Assembly (NCBI GenBank): GCA_009746045.1
Contig: RPFO01000310.1
Coordinates: 4,118,662 to 4,182,661, forward strand
DNA length: 64,000 bases
Reading direction: 5' to 3'
Source of the DNA: Mesostigma viride
Lineage: Eukaryota; Streptophyta; Mesostigmatophyceae; Mesostigmatales; Mesostigmataceae
A program made the translations under genes and the position numbers. Positions 11,701 to 21,539 of this stretch are shown here, in pieces. The stretch's first letter is position 1, and every line of letters begins with the position of its first letter. Below the pieces are notes generated by a model. It ran no database searches. It saw only the letters and a program-made list of their open reading frames with translations, and was not told where the DNA came from.

Positions 11701-14700
11701 TGGCGAAAAAACGGCATGTAAGACCTCTACGTACGTACCCCCTTTCATTGCGTTTCTACGATACACTCCGCGTAAAGACGTAACGTAGAATGACGTAAAC
11801 GTAATCAGTGTGGGAATGTCGGCAGATACTTGCGATGTGAAGTGGTGCTAGTACGCGTTTGTGGGCCTAATGGCGCCGCGTCGGCGCGGCGCCATGCGGT
11901 GCACGGACAGCACTGTCTAGTTTTTGCCATGGAATGGTGGAGCATAGCTGGAAAATCATAAGCTTTTGTGCGGCTCTACGTGTTTACGCTAAGTTACCTC
12001 TTTACGTTATGCACGTAAAACTTCTACGTCTACGTTACGTTCTACGTCACCCTTTTGGCCATTTTACGTCTTTACGTGACGTCAACCCCCTTACCCCCTT
12101 TACGCCCAACCCTGGTAGAAACCTTGTTCTTTCCCCAAGAAGGTAACCTGTGCATTCGCCCCCTGCACGTTCCCCTCGTGAACGATAGCCCGCATGTTAC
12201 CCTAGCCTGTCTGCTATCCTCCGTTCTCAAAAGCGCATGGTGCGTCCTATACATGATCCCTTGACGTTTGACCCGGTACCGGTATGCTGCCCTGGCATAG
12301 TAATCCTGTAACTCAATAAGTGTGCGTGCGCGCGTGCACATACCCGAGAGCCACGCCCAGCCGGAGCCAAACTGGGTTGCGCCCGCGTTCTTGAACTGGG
12401 TGGCGAACTCGTCATAGGAGCCAAAGTCGCGGTTAATCATCTCCAGCAGCTGGCCGGTGGGCTTGCCGCCGCCGTTGGGCTTCATCGACTCCCAGAAGAA
12501 CTCGTGGTTCCACACCTGGACACCGGCACGCGGCGCATACGGGGTCACTATATCGAGAACCGTTACAACTCGCGCACGTGGCGCGCGGCAGGCTACGCAG
12601 GGACTGCACATGGACACAGATGCATCTCTCTCTCTCTCGCATAGCAGACATATTTTCCGCATGTCCATTAGCTAACCATGCGGGGCTAGCGGGACGATGG
12701 ACCTCCTGAAATGAATGAAAGGGGCTGAGGATACCCTTGAATTGAGGGAATGAAGCCATGAGCAAGTGAGACAGCGACGATGCGATGGGGATCTGAGGGA
12801 CATGAAACAATGGGCCGTGCGCACCCACCTGAGCGGCGTTGTTGAAGGTGGGCTTGAAGTTGCCACCGTTGTACGAGTCCACTGGAGAGGATACCCACAG
12901 GATCCACAGGATCAGGTCACACGAGCACGCCCCAGGACAGAGGCATCAAACGCACACAGATGTCAGGCCATGCGCACACATGCATGCAAAAAGATGAACT
13001 TAAAGGTCAGACCTTGCCTGCGCGGAGCTCTGCGCCAATTCTGCGGCCAATTCTTCGTGCCACGTCCGTACGTCGTCCATACGCTAGGGCATGCACACTC
13101 TTGGGTGCCGGCCTGATGCCACATGCGCCAAGCACACTGCTTCCAATGCTTCCATCATCCGTCAGCATCCAACACCGGCGGCTGCGAGACCATGATGAAT
13201 CCACACAGACCCAAGGGGAAGCGCCCGCGGGGCCCAGTGGCATGCAACTCACGCGTAAGAGTGTAGAAACGGGCAGCATGTGTGCACCAACCCTCGGCCA
13301 ACACCATGAACAAGCATGCACCTCCCCCCACAACCTCCACCGTTTGTGCGCGAGACATCAGCGCCTACCCACAATCTCCACCAGGGATTACTAATGCTAG
13401 TATGATACGTAGGCATGTGGCGCGCGATAGCAGCACCTACCCACAATCTCCACCAGGGATGACGAATGCTAGTATGATATGTAGGCATGTGGCGCGCGAT
13501 AGCAGCACCTACCCACAATCTCCACCAGGGAGGCCTTGTCCATCGGCGTGCCCTCAATCTGGCCACAGCGGCACGCGCGCCATGACACGGACGCACCAGC
13601 GAGGGGATTAGAGGGACCAGCCCAATAGAACAAGGGACAGGCAAACGGGAGCAAGGGTCGGGCAAAAGCACCGGTCAGAGGTAGTGCTCAGGACGAAGCT
13701 GCCGAACGACAAAAAATCGACCATCCGCGTCGCATGCTTGGATGCAATACGAATGGATTGGAGAGGACACAGAAGGTTTTGCTGGTCTCAGCCAAAAGAA
13801 AGACTGGGATGATAAGAAAAGGAAAAGAAAAGCAAAAGGAAAAGAAGAAGAAAAAGAAAAAGAAAAGCGCATCCCCTCCTCCCCTCCTCCCCTCCTCCCC
13901 TCCTCCCCTCCTCCCCTCCTCCCCTCCTCCCCTCCTCCCCTCCTCCCCTCCTCCCCTCCTCCCCTCCTCCCTCCTCCTCCCCTCCTCCCCTCCTCCCCTC
14001 CTCCCCTCCTCCCCTCCTCCCTCCTCCCCTCCTCCTCCCTCCCCTCCTCCCCTCCTCCCCTCCTCCCCTCCTCCCCTCCTCCCCTCCTCCCCTCCTCCCC
14101 TCCTCCCCTCCTCCCCTCCTCCCATGCTACCACCAGCCTTGCACTATCACTCCCTCGCCCCACAAGGGACCAGCCGCGCGAGCCATGGTCACCCTGCTGG
14201 TTCCGGCTGTAACTGCTGGTTCCGGCTGTACCGGCTGGTTCCGGCCACCCCGAGCCATGCCCTTTCCACCCCCCTACCTGCTTGTTCAGGTTGTCGACGT
14301 AGGCCTTGTGGTGCTTGCCCCAGTGGTAATCCATCGTCTTCTTGCTGTAGTGGGGCTCCAGCGCGTCCTGCCGTGACAGGTGGCAGGTGGTGGTGGTTGG
14401 TGGTGGTTGGTGGTGGTGTGAGCGAGTAAGTGAGTTTCTGTGTGCGCGCATGCCCAGGAAGTTTACTGGCCCAGAACTGGGGGCAAACAATGGCGGTCAT
14501 CATAAGCAGGAGGTGCACAGAGATAGAGAGCCAAACTGAAAAGAGGAAGAGCACTATACCCCCACCTAGTACGCAGGTAATGCAAGGTGCAGCATCCGAC
14601 CTGGCAAGTTGCGGTTCCCATCTGGGTACGTCCCATCAGGGGTACGTTTACAGGAGAGGTTCCACCCGACATGAACGGACATGCATGCATAACAGATGCA

Positions 14701-15688
14701 GCAACTCGAACAGGCCTTGGTGGAAGACAAGGATATCTGACACAGACGAATCTGGCATACACAAAAAGAGGGCGCGAATTGCAGGCAGATGGGGTTGCAA
14801 TTTCCAGGATTGCTGGCAAGTAAACTTCTGAGATTTCTCCCCAACGTGAATTCAACACCTGCGGCAGTCCAAAGTGCTGCATTATGACCATGCACGCTTA
14901 CACCCCTAATGGCTGTTCAGCATTACCTGCTTGCGCGGCAATGTAGCTGACAGTTGTAATATTGATTGGTAGTTATCCATTATAATCGATGCTGCGGTGC
15001 TAATTAAGTAACACTTACAACACTTGCGAGCAACCAACGTGGAGCAAGCATTGAAGGAGCACCAACGGCTAGGCACAACATGCAACTCACCAGAGCATAG
15101 GGTGGGTTCTTGAATGGAACCGCCGCGGTGGTGACCAGGCGGAATGGCGCCTTCTGCGGCCATAGTGACGAGGAGGATGTCGGGCAAAACGCAGCCGGTG
15201 ACGCAGAACTTGTCAGTACACAAACTGCACACAGGCGAATCGCCAATCTACAGAACAAAATAGCTTTCCTGGCTTAATAACGTGCGATTCAAGAAACCCT
15301 TGCATTGCTATAACAAGAAATAAGGAAAGCGCTTAGCAGGCACACCCCTGTCTACGCCATGTACAAAAAATAAGGGAATGCTATAGCACAACCGCAGGTG
15401 ACCTCCCAGTAATTAGCGACCTGCTACTCGCGCATAGAAACCAACTGCTGGTGTATTAGTGGCACTATAGACAGCCCATTCAAGGTACACTAAGCTGCGT
15501 ATTAGCCCCAAAGACCAAATCATGTTTCGCACAGTGCCCCCGCAAACCTAGCATCCGGTCCCTAAGTCCTCACCGCCGATAAAAAAAAATAATCAGCTCA
15601 CCGAGGCAGTTGGCTGCACGCGCGATGCCTTCACGGCCTCGCCAGCCAGAAAGCTGCAAGAAACTGCAGGGGCGACGGAGAGAGCCAT
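8789..15688 (-). CDS. FSD: Iron superoxide dismutase, plastid-targeted, ten exons
   Basis: Exons (minus): 15688-15602, 15153-15091, 14367-14278, 13558-13513, 12881-12829, 12515-12344, 11442-11375, 10332-10296, 9503-9490 and 8881-8789. They sum to 723 bases (240 residues plus stop) with all phases consistent. The enzyme converts superoxide to O2 and H2O2. The N-terminal 30-45 residues ([11 protein letters not shown]...) are rich in Ala, Ser and Arg, as in a chloroplast transit peptide. Next come [17 protein letters not shown] and [17 protein letters not shown] (first His ligand). [19 protein letters not shown] holds the second His and the Gln typical of the Fe form. GSGWAWLS follows, then [13 protein letters not shown] with the Asp and His ligands. 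The protein ends [17 protein letters not shown]. All four metal ligands are present and the length fits plant and algal Fe-SODs. Exon 9 is only 14 nt. Introns hold a hAT MITE, a GGGGAGGA minisatellite and a tandem duplication of the exon-4 donor. A divergent gene starts 1 kb upstream. Confidence 0.95.
9490..9503 (-). other. 14-nt microexon of the Fe-SOD gene
   Basis: Between the exon ending WEHAY plus one base and the exon starting NARPAYM, the conserved sequence YLDxx is needed. The minus strand at 9503-9490 reads ACCTGGACCACATG, preceded by GCAG and followed by GTACGT. It restores Tyr and adds Leu-Asp-His-Met in exactly the phases required by both neighbours. Confidence 0.85.
11621..12114. 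mobile_element. hAT-type MITE in a Fe-SOD intron
   Basis: The 494-bp element begins CAGGGTTGGACGTGAA and ends with the near-inverse TTTACGCCCAACCCTG. It is flanked by a perfect 8-bp target-site duplication, GTAGAAAC, at 11613-11620 and 12115-12122. Terminal CAGGG and an 8-bp duplication are hallmarks of the hAT superfamily. Both ends are crowded with TTTACG/CGTAAA motifs, a likely array of subterminal transposase-binding repeats. No transposase is encoded, so the element is non-autonomous. It lies in the intron between SOD exons 6 and 7. A GC-rich palindrome (GGCGCCGCG...CGGCGCC) sits at 11871-11893. Confidence 0.88.
13345..13558 (-). repeat. Tandem duplication of SOD exon-4 end and its splice donor
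   Basis: A unit of about 73 bp is present roughly two and a half times. Each copy carries (minus strand) CCCTGGTGGAGATTGTGG followed by GTAGG, so the last 18 bases of exon 4 and its donor occur at 13513, about 13440 and about 13367. Between them lies GCCACATGCCTACRTATCAT-type sequence that also occurs in a PrmA intron at 24105-24140. A more degenerate copy starts near 13320. Confidence 0.88.
13866..14125. repeat. TCCTCCCC minisatellite (about 30 units) in a SOD intron
   Basis: An octamer array of TCCTCCCC with a few deletions spans 260 bp in SOD intron 3. On the transcribed-sense (minus) strand it reads GGGGAGGA repeated, a sequence able to form G-quadruplexes in DNA or pre-mRNA. Long open frames in all frames are artefacts of the repeat. 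Confidence 0.95.
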
Positions 15689-16689
15689 GGCTGTTTGATA
15701 ACTGTGGTGGAGGCAGGCAGGCGTGCAAGAGCGGTGACAACGTTGGGCAAAAGACCTTTATCCCTTTCAGGCACAACGACCCGCTGCAGAGGCTTCGGCT
15801 TCTCTGATCCGAGGCTCACGGTCCACGGACCGCAACGTGGTATCCAACTGCGCATCTGTCCGTCCTGATCGACCGTTTTGCCGGCTTCGAGGTAGTTCGT
15901 ACTTTACACAGGCTTTACACGATGCAAAAAAGGCTAGCTTTCACTTGCGTGGCGCGACGCGGCGCGACGCCATTTTTGGGCATACCTAACGGCGTGGCGT
16001 GGGAATAACAGCGGACTCCTGGCTCCTGGCTGACGGAGTCTATCACCCTGAAGACTGACGTCTGGGGGGGTCAATACCGATTACCGCCACGTGGTCGGAA
16101 TTCTGCCTCGAATGTGTGCATGTACGGGCAATGGTGGTAGCCACCACGTGCATTGGATACAGGGGAACAGAACCTGCCGCAAAAATTAGGCATGACTAGA
16201 AAACAAAAATAATAAAATAATATGATTGCCATTGTCATCCACTTGAGGGTCTGCACGCTTTTTCGTGTTAGCAAGCGTAGCCAAATTTCCGAACCAATGT
16301 GAATGGCCTTTGCACATTAGAGCAGTATTGTCGGCGGACAGTGTAATGTATATAATCTTCATCTCCATCATTAAGTGCACCGGTCATGGCAAAACCGCTT
16401 TGGGCTGGAATCAATCAGTCCTAGCCTTGTCCTAGTCGCTCGTGAAGGTCTCGTGTGGGGATCGCCTTTCTGGAATAAGTCCGTTGTGCCTGAATCCTTG
16501 TTTCCTGCCCTGCTTTGAGGCAGGACTCTCTGCTACTGCCATGCAATTGACTAAGGCGACCGTGCTCTTACGTATGATTGCAGCTATAGATAAACCCATT
16601 GTGGAATTCGTTATTTCCGCATAGTATCCCATTACAGCCAGCGTTTCTGACGATCTAGGTACCTTAGGATTTATTTGGCGAGGAAAGGC
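15689..16689. promoter_or_regulatory. Shared upstream region of two divergent genes
   Basis: About 1 kb separates the start codon of the minus-strand Fe-SOD gene (15688) from the ATG of the plus-strand frame at 16690, so it should hold both promoters. No TATA box or named element could be assigned. GGCGCGACGC is repeated at 15954-15973. Confidence 0.4.
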
Positions 16690-19600
16690 ATGTCATCTTC
16701 TCTTGCCCCAAAAGCGTTAGCATCTCCGCTGGCCTGGATTCCAAGCTGCTCCGAGGGTGCGCCTTCCCAATCATGCTGCAGACTGTTAGCTGGACGGGCA
16801 TGCAGCACCCGGCACATCTCTAGGATCTTCCAGTGCTCGGCCAAGGGCCGGTGGCAAATACTTGGCTGGCGTCGACACCGGCGTGACAAGTGGGCAGTCG
16901 CCGCGCCGAACGAAGTTACCCAACCTGACGACAGGGATCATGCTTTTGCCCAAACTACCACCAGAGCATCGAGCAAGGGGAATAGTCCAGAGGATGCCAG
17001 CTCATTGACATCACGGAGCGACCTGGCTGATGTAGCATTGCCAGAGAAGCCCCGTTCACCCGAGACGCAGAATGCGACATCGGAAGGACGACGGTTCGGG
17101 AGAGACCCAGGCCCAGCGGAAGCGGAGCAACAACGTCTAGTGGGCACGTCAGCACGGCCGTTTGCCCCTGCCGCCAGCAGCGCCAACAAACCCATCGTTT
17201 CCGCATCACAACGCCCCGACTCAGAAGGGCCAGGAGCTCAGTCGCCATTCGCTGCGACGCAGACGCAAGCAGGAAGGCTTCCGTCACCTGAGGATGAAGA
17301 AGTGGCCTTGTGGGGGAATGACGTGAATGTGGCGTCCTCCGGATGGGCCGCCTTCCTGGGTGGTAATAAGGGTGGGGCCCCGCCACCAGACATCGCACCT
17401 CTCCAGGTCACGCCACCACCTCCTCCCTTGAAGCAAGATATGTCCGACATCCATGCTGGCCAGAACGGAGGCCCCTTGGACCTGGACACGGCAGCGACCA
17501 CGTCACCATCGCCCCTGGGCATCCCCCCTGTGGAAGCGGCCCAGCCACTGCCTGCGGACGCGGCAGCAGGCGATTTGGACCCTGCTGGCGAATCGCCAGT
17601 ACCTAAACCCAGGCTCCCTAACCCAGATCCCTCCGTGGAGGTGTCGCTGGGCCCAGCCAGAGCCACGGACAGCGCAGCACCGTCCCGCAGCCAGGCACCA
17701 AGTTCACTACCCGTGCAGGTTCGCCCTCCCCTCACCGCCAGCTCAAGCGGCTCCTTCGCCTCGTCCTCAACCTCCTCCTACCCCTCTTCCCCATCATCAT
17801 CCTCGTCATCATCAGCAGCAGAAGCAGAAGCAATATCGGCATCTGCCACCGCTACTGCTGTGAAGATGCTGCCAGACGTCACCCCGGCGACTGCCCCCCT
17901 CGCGGCGCTGGAGGCGGCCGCCCTGGCGTGCGTGCGTGCATCCGCGGCGACGGAACAGGTGGCAGCATCAGCACGGGACGCGCTGGCCGCACTGCGGGTG
18001 TCTTTGGATGCGCTGGAGACAATGGCGCGTGCGGGAGTTGTGGCTTTGCAGGCGCGTGAAGGGGGGCAGGCGCCCACGCCCGCGCCAGCCACGCCCTTTT
18101 CTGCGGGCGTTAATGCGGGTGCTCGTGAGGAAGAAGCTGGGCTTTATGACGTGCCGGTTGGGTCAAGGCGGGCTGAGTCAGCCCGCACAGACGAGCTGAT
18201 TGCGGCCATCCACCGGCTGAGTGATGCGGTGGAGGCGCTCGTGGCCAATGGGGGAAGTGGGGGCCCTCATGCGGGGAGGGGGGACCAAAGCAGGGAGGGG
18301 GGACCGACGCCCGTGGGGGGGGGGCACAGGGGGCAGAGGCGGATGGCAATGGCGCTAAAGCGGCCCCAGAGCGGCCGCCCGCGGTGCTGGCACGAGACCA
18401 GGGCGATGGTAGTGGGTGGGCCAATGCTTCTGGGTGGGCAAAGGGGGCATGGGGAGCGACCACTGCATGGGCAACAGGACGCATGGGCAAAATGGTAATA
18501 CCTTTGGACACGGCGATGGCACCTTCAAGCATGGCAGCACCTTCGGAAATGAAAACGGGGTTGTCAGACATGGGTGGGGGGCGTGGCAGCAGCGTTGTGC
18601 CACCTCCTGCGGTGGACGTCACCCAACTGGTTGCCGGACGCAAGGTGGCGGATGCGTCCAAGGGCGGTGGTAGGGGCGCCAGTGCATTCAACAGGCTGCC
18701 TGGGTTCCCTCCCCTGGAGCCCCTCCCTGGGTCCTCGTACTACGGCCAGGACAGCGAGGCACGTAGAGAAGCGGCACAGGTGCAGGTGCAGGCGACCACG
18801 GGTGCGATGCGTGGTGGGATGTCATCGGATGCATCTTCCACCTCTGTGTCTGTGGATGGGGGCATGTGGAGCGGAGCCAGGGAGGCCTCAGGTGACATAG
18901 CCCCAGAGTCTGTGGGTTGGCATCGTCAAGCGCTAATGAGTGCTAAGCCCCAGGGGCCAGAGGCCGATCCACGGCTGCGCAGCGGTGCCACCGAGGGGAC
19001 GCCGTCCATGATGGGACCCAGGGAGGGAGAGGGAGCGCGGGGTGGGGGGGGCGATGGTGCAACGAGCAGCCAAGCATCGGAAGCACAAGTGCGATCGCAA
19101 CAACAACCATATGGGGCTGCGGTGGGGGAGTGCGGGTTGGGATATGGCGCATGGCATCACGCAAGTGTGGAGTGTGTGGTGACGCCGATGACAGGGGACC
19201 AGCTGATGTCATCGGCGCTGGGCGGTGCTGATGCCTTGGATCCGGTGTTGCGACGCCACCTGCGTGACAGTGTCCGCACAAGGGGCAGCGCGCGCGAGTT
19301 TGCCACGTTTGATGGTGGTGATCATGGTGGGTACAGTGGGAGCGCCCCGGCGGACCACCTGCCAGGTGGTCCTGAGGTAGAAGGCAAATATGACAGCCTG
19401 GGCAGAGGCCAGGTGGAGGAGGGAAGCGCCGGCTCCGGTGGGGAAACTACCACGTATGATAGCACAAGCGCGAGCTCTACCGGTGTGAGCAGCGGGGGAT
19501 GGGAAGCGGCTTGCGTGCCTGTGACCAATGAGAGCTCATCCAGCGAGCATGGGAAAGAGGCGCAACGGCAGCCCCAATTCTGGTGGGAGGAGAACAAGCT

Positions 19601-19805
19601 GCAGAACGACCCGAGCAAGCGCGTGGGTGAGCCACCCAAGCAGGGTGTGGTCTCATTGCCTGATTGGCAGCAGCCAGACAGCCTTGGGGGGCGCGCAGCA
19701 CCACGTTTTTGGTGGCATGACAAGGACCAGGCACTGAAGGAGTCGGCGATTAAGGGCCCGGGGGGGACGTCGACTGGGTTTGCTAGCACGCAGTCCAACT
19801 TCTAA
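16690..19805 (+). CDS. Unknown low-complexity protein of about 1040 residues, frame broken at a poly-G run
   Basis: Frame 1 is open from ATG 16690 to 18498 and frame 3 is open from before 18384 to TAA 19803-19805. They overlap at a run of ten G at 18314-18323. One extra G there would join them into a single frame of about 1038 codons. After the run, frame 3 (GNGAKAAPERPPAVLARDQG) continues the upstream Ala/Pro/Gly-rich style, whereas frame 1 turns Arg/His-rich and stops. The N-terminus (MSSSLAPKALASPLAWIPS...) is Ser/Ala/Arg-rich and could be an organelle transit peptide. The centre has a poly-Ser stretch (17780-17820) and an Ala-rich helical segment (ALAALRVSLDALETMARAG). The C-terminus repeats an aromatic motif, QFWWEENK and RFWWHDKDQ. 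No known domain was recognised. A TGTAA lies at about 20050. Confidence 0.6.
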
Positions 19806-20049
19806 CAAGCGTAAATTATTTTGCTCTAAAGAATGGTTAACCAGCGCCGTGGTCTCATTTCCCATCTCCAAAATTATCTCTATTTACCATGCCATAAACG
19901 GGGGTTGGAAGCCTTATTTTGTCGACGGCAAACAGTTGGTTCCTGTGCGTCACATGGATTCGGCCCCGACAGGGGTGTGTACGTGTTGCTGTGCCGCGGG
20001 CCTGCGTATGCTACATACTACACTTTAAACTTTACCAATTTTGCTGTCA

Positions 20050-20054
20050 TTGTA
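20050..20054 (+). terminator. TGTAA poly(A) signal candidate
   Basis: TGTAA lies about 245 bases after the stop codon at 19805. It matches the green-algal polyadenylation signal, but short motifs occur by chance. Confidence 0.3.
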
Positions 20055-20225
20055 ACACATCAAGGGGCACTTTATGTAGAAGTCCTCAGTACGTCAGTGG
20101 CACCTGGGCTGTTAATTCGACGATATGAAATCGTGAAGATCGATCGACAACCATGCATTCATTGATGATCATTTGCTTCTTTTTCTTTTTTCTTTTTCCC
20201 TTTGTAAAGTATATACTCCTTACCT

Positions 20226-20330
20226 GTTCGATTCCGGCCTGGATTCATTTGCAGATCGCGTTTTTCCGCGTTTTCCGCGGACCGGCGCTGAACGCAAATG
20301 GTTTTCACCTTTGCAGCGTGCCAAATCAGA
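20226..20330 (+). pseudogene. Retroposed small structured RNA with 15-bp target duplication
   Basis: This 105-bp sequence lies between perfect direct repeats ATATACTCCTTACCT at 20211-20225 and 20331-20345. Its 3' half (CCGCGGACCGG... to CCAAATCAGA) recurs at 34029-34092, where it is flanked by a different perfect duplication. The 3' half folds into a hairpin: outer stem GGCGC/GTGCC, inner stem GCAAA/TTTGC, loop TTTTCA. The two copies differ in the outer stem (GGCGC versus GGCAC) but both still pair. There is no poly(A) tail. The parent RNA was not identified; an H/ACA-like RNA is one possibility. Confidence 0.7.
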
Positions 20331-20408
20331 ATATACTCCTTACCTTTTCTTTTAGCCCCTTCGTGTGTGTATGCGCTCCCTCGATTTTCCTTCTTGGTTT
20401 TGTTTGTT

Positions 20409-20461
20409 TTTGTTGTTGTTGTTGGTGGTGGTAGTGGTGGTGGTGGTGGTGGTGGTGGTGG

Positions 20462-20493
<32 letters not shown>
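20409..20493. repeat. GTT, GGT and GT microsatellites
   Basis: Consecutive runs of GTT, GGT and GT repeats; coding frames through them are artefacts. Confidence 0.95.
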
Positions 20494-20494
<1 letters not shown>

Positions 20495-20639
20495 CCCTAA
20501 CAACCTTTCTTGTTACCCTCTGTCTCCCTCCATGCAGGTCTTCCTAGAGATAGCCACGCGGCTGCCGCGGCCTTCGGGTCTTTCCTGTCAGAAAACTACC
20601 CTAGTCCTTAATTCCACTGCGTTGGATCGCCATGCGTCC

Positions 20640-21255
20640 AGGCATTGTTGGCTCACTTCATTTGCACGCCTCCATTGCATGCATGGGAGATTCATGGGGT
20701 GCATATTGGCGTGTATAGAGCCGCCTTCTTCAAGGAGTGTTGCCGGCTCCGGGAGGACCGGCTGGACCTGGAGGGCCAGCGGGCCCCATGGTCGGCGCGG
20801 ACCTGGACGTCATATTGGCGTCAGCGCTTGTCGGTGGCGCTGACTCGGGCCATGGCTGACATCATGCTCCGCCGTACGCGGGCTGATTTTGCGGTGCAGC
20901 AGGGCTATTAGGTTCCTCCCGTTAGGCGTTTCCATTGGTCTTATCGTAGTATAGAGCTTTGACATGGCTCTGTATATAGGTTCATAGCTGGGCGTTTGCT
21001 TTGGTTTGAGTGATTTCACTCTGCTGTAAGTAATTATATTTTTAATGTATAGAGTAGGATTGCTTTTGTACGTAGATAGCTTAGACCGGTAGGATTGCTT
21101 GTACCCATCCATCCATCCATCCATCCATCCATCCATCCATCCATCCATCCATCCATCCATCCATCCATCCATCCATCCATCCACCCATCCATCGGGGTGA
21201 ATGCTCCGTGACTAGCTCCCCAACGGGAGCACGACTTAAATTCATTCATTCATTA
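20640..21255 (+). mobile_element. LINE family B 3' end with possible ORF2 C-terminus
   Basis: The frame ending at 20911 reads AFFKECCRLREDRLDLEGQR and [20 protein letters not shown]. This could be a LINE ORF2 tail, though it was not matched to a family. About 170 bases later comes the family-B signature TTAGACCGGTAGGATTG (21082), a (CCAT)n tract of about 22 units (21104-21190), then GCTCCGTGACTAGCTCCCCA and an ATTC-type tail. Confidence 0.6.
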
Positions 21256-21536
21256 ATATTGGCATGTGCACCCAACGGGAGCACGAGTTTAATAATAAAT
21301 AAGTTAGTTATAATATTGGCATGTTTCCGGCCCCACCGTCTAGGTCATCTAGTCGCTCTACACGTAAGCCAGCCATAATTTCAATGCACAAGGATACACA
21401 TTTCCATCACCATTCATCTTCATCATCCTGAACGACTCGAACACGCGGACAAGATAACGGCAGGCTCGAGCTACCATGGTCCGGATTCTCCCGATTTCTG
21501 GCCTGCGCTGGTTGTCTCCTTGATAATATTGGCATG
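21256..21536 (+). mobile_element. Serial retroposon insertions at one target (includes a 200-bp SINE-like unit)
   Basis: The target sequence AATATTGGCATG occurs three times, at about 21257, 21310 and 21525. Between the first two lies a 5'-truncated family-B LINE end of about 40 bp with its TAATAA-type tail. Between the second and third lies a unit of about 200 bp ending GGTTGTCTCCTTGATA. That unit recurs at 44262-44406, at 55893-55950 (shorter) and as a 15-bp stub at 57988. The shared 3' ends and variable 5' ends fit LINE-mobilised SINE copies. Confidence 0.72.
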
Positions 21537-21539
21537 CGT

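Noticed and set aside
13675-14490. Long open frames of repeated EEGRRGG or SPPPLLP across 13.7-14.5 kb
   Set aside because: They are translations of the TCCTCCCC minisatellite inside a SOD intron.
21034-21249. MDGWMDGW repeat protein
   Set aside because: Translation of the (CCAT)n tract at a LINE 3' end.
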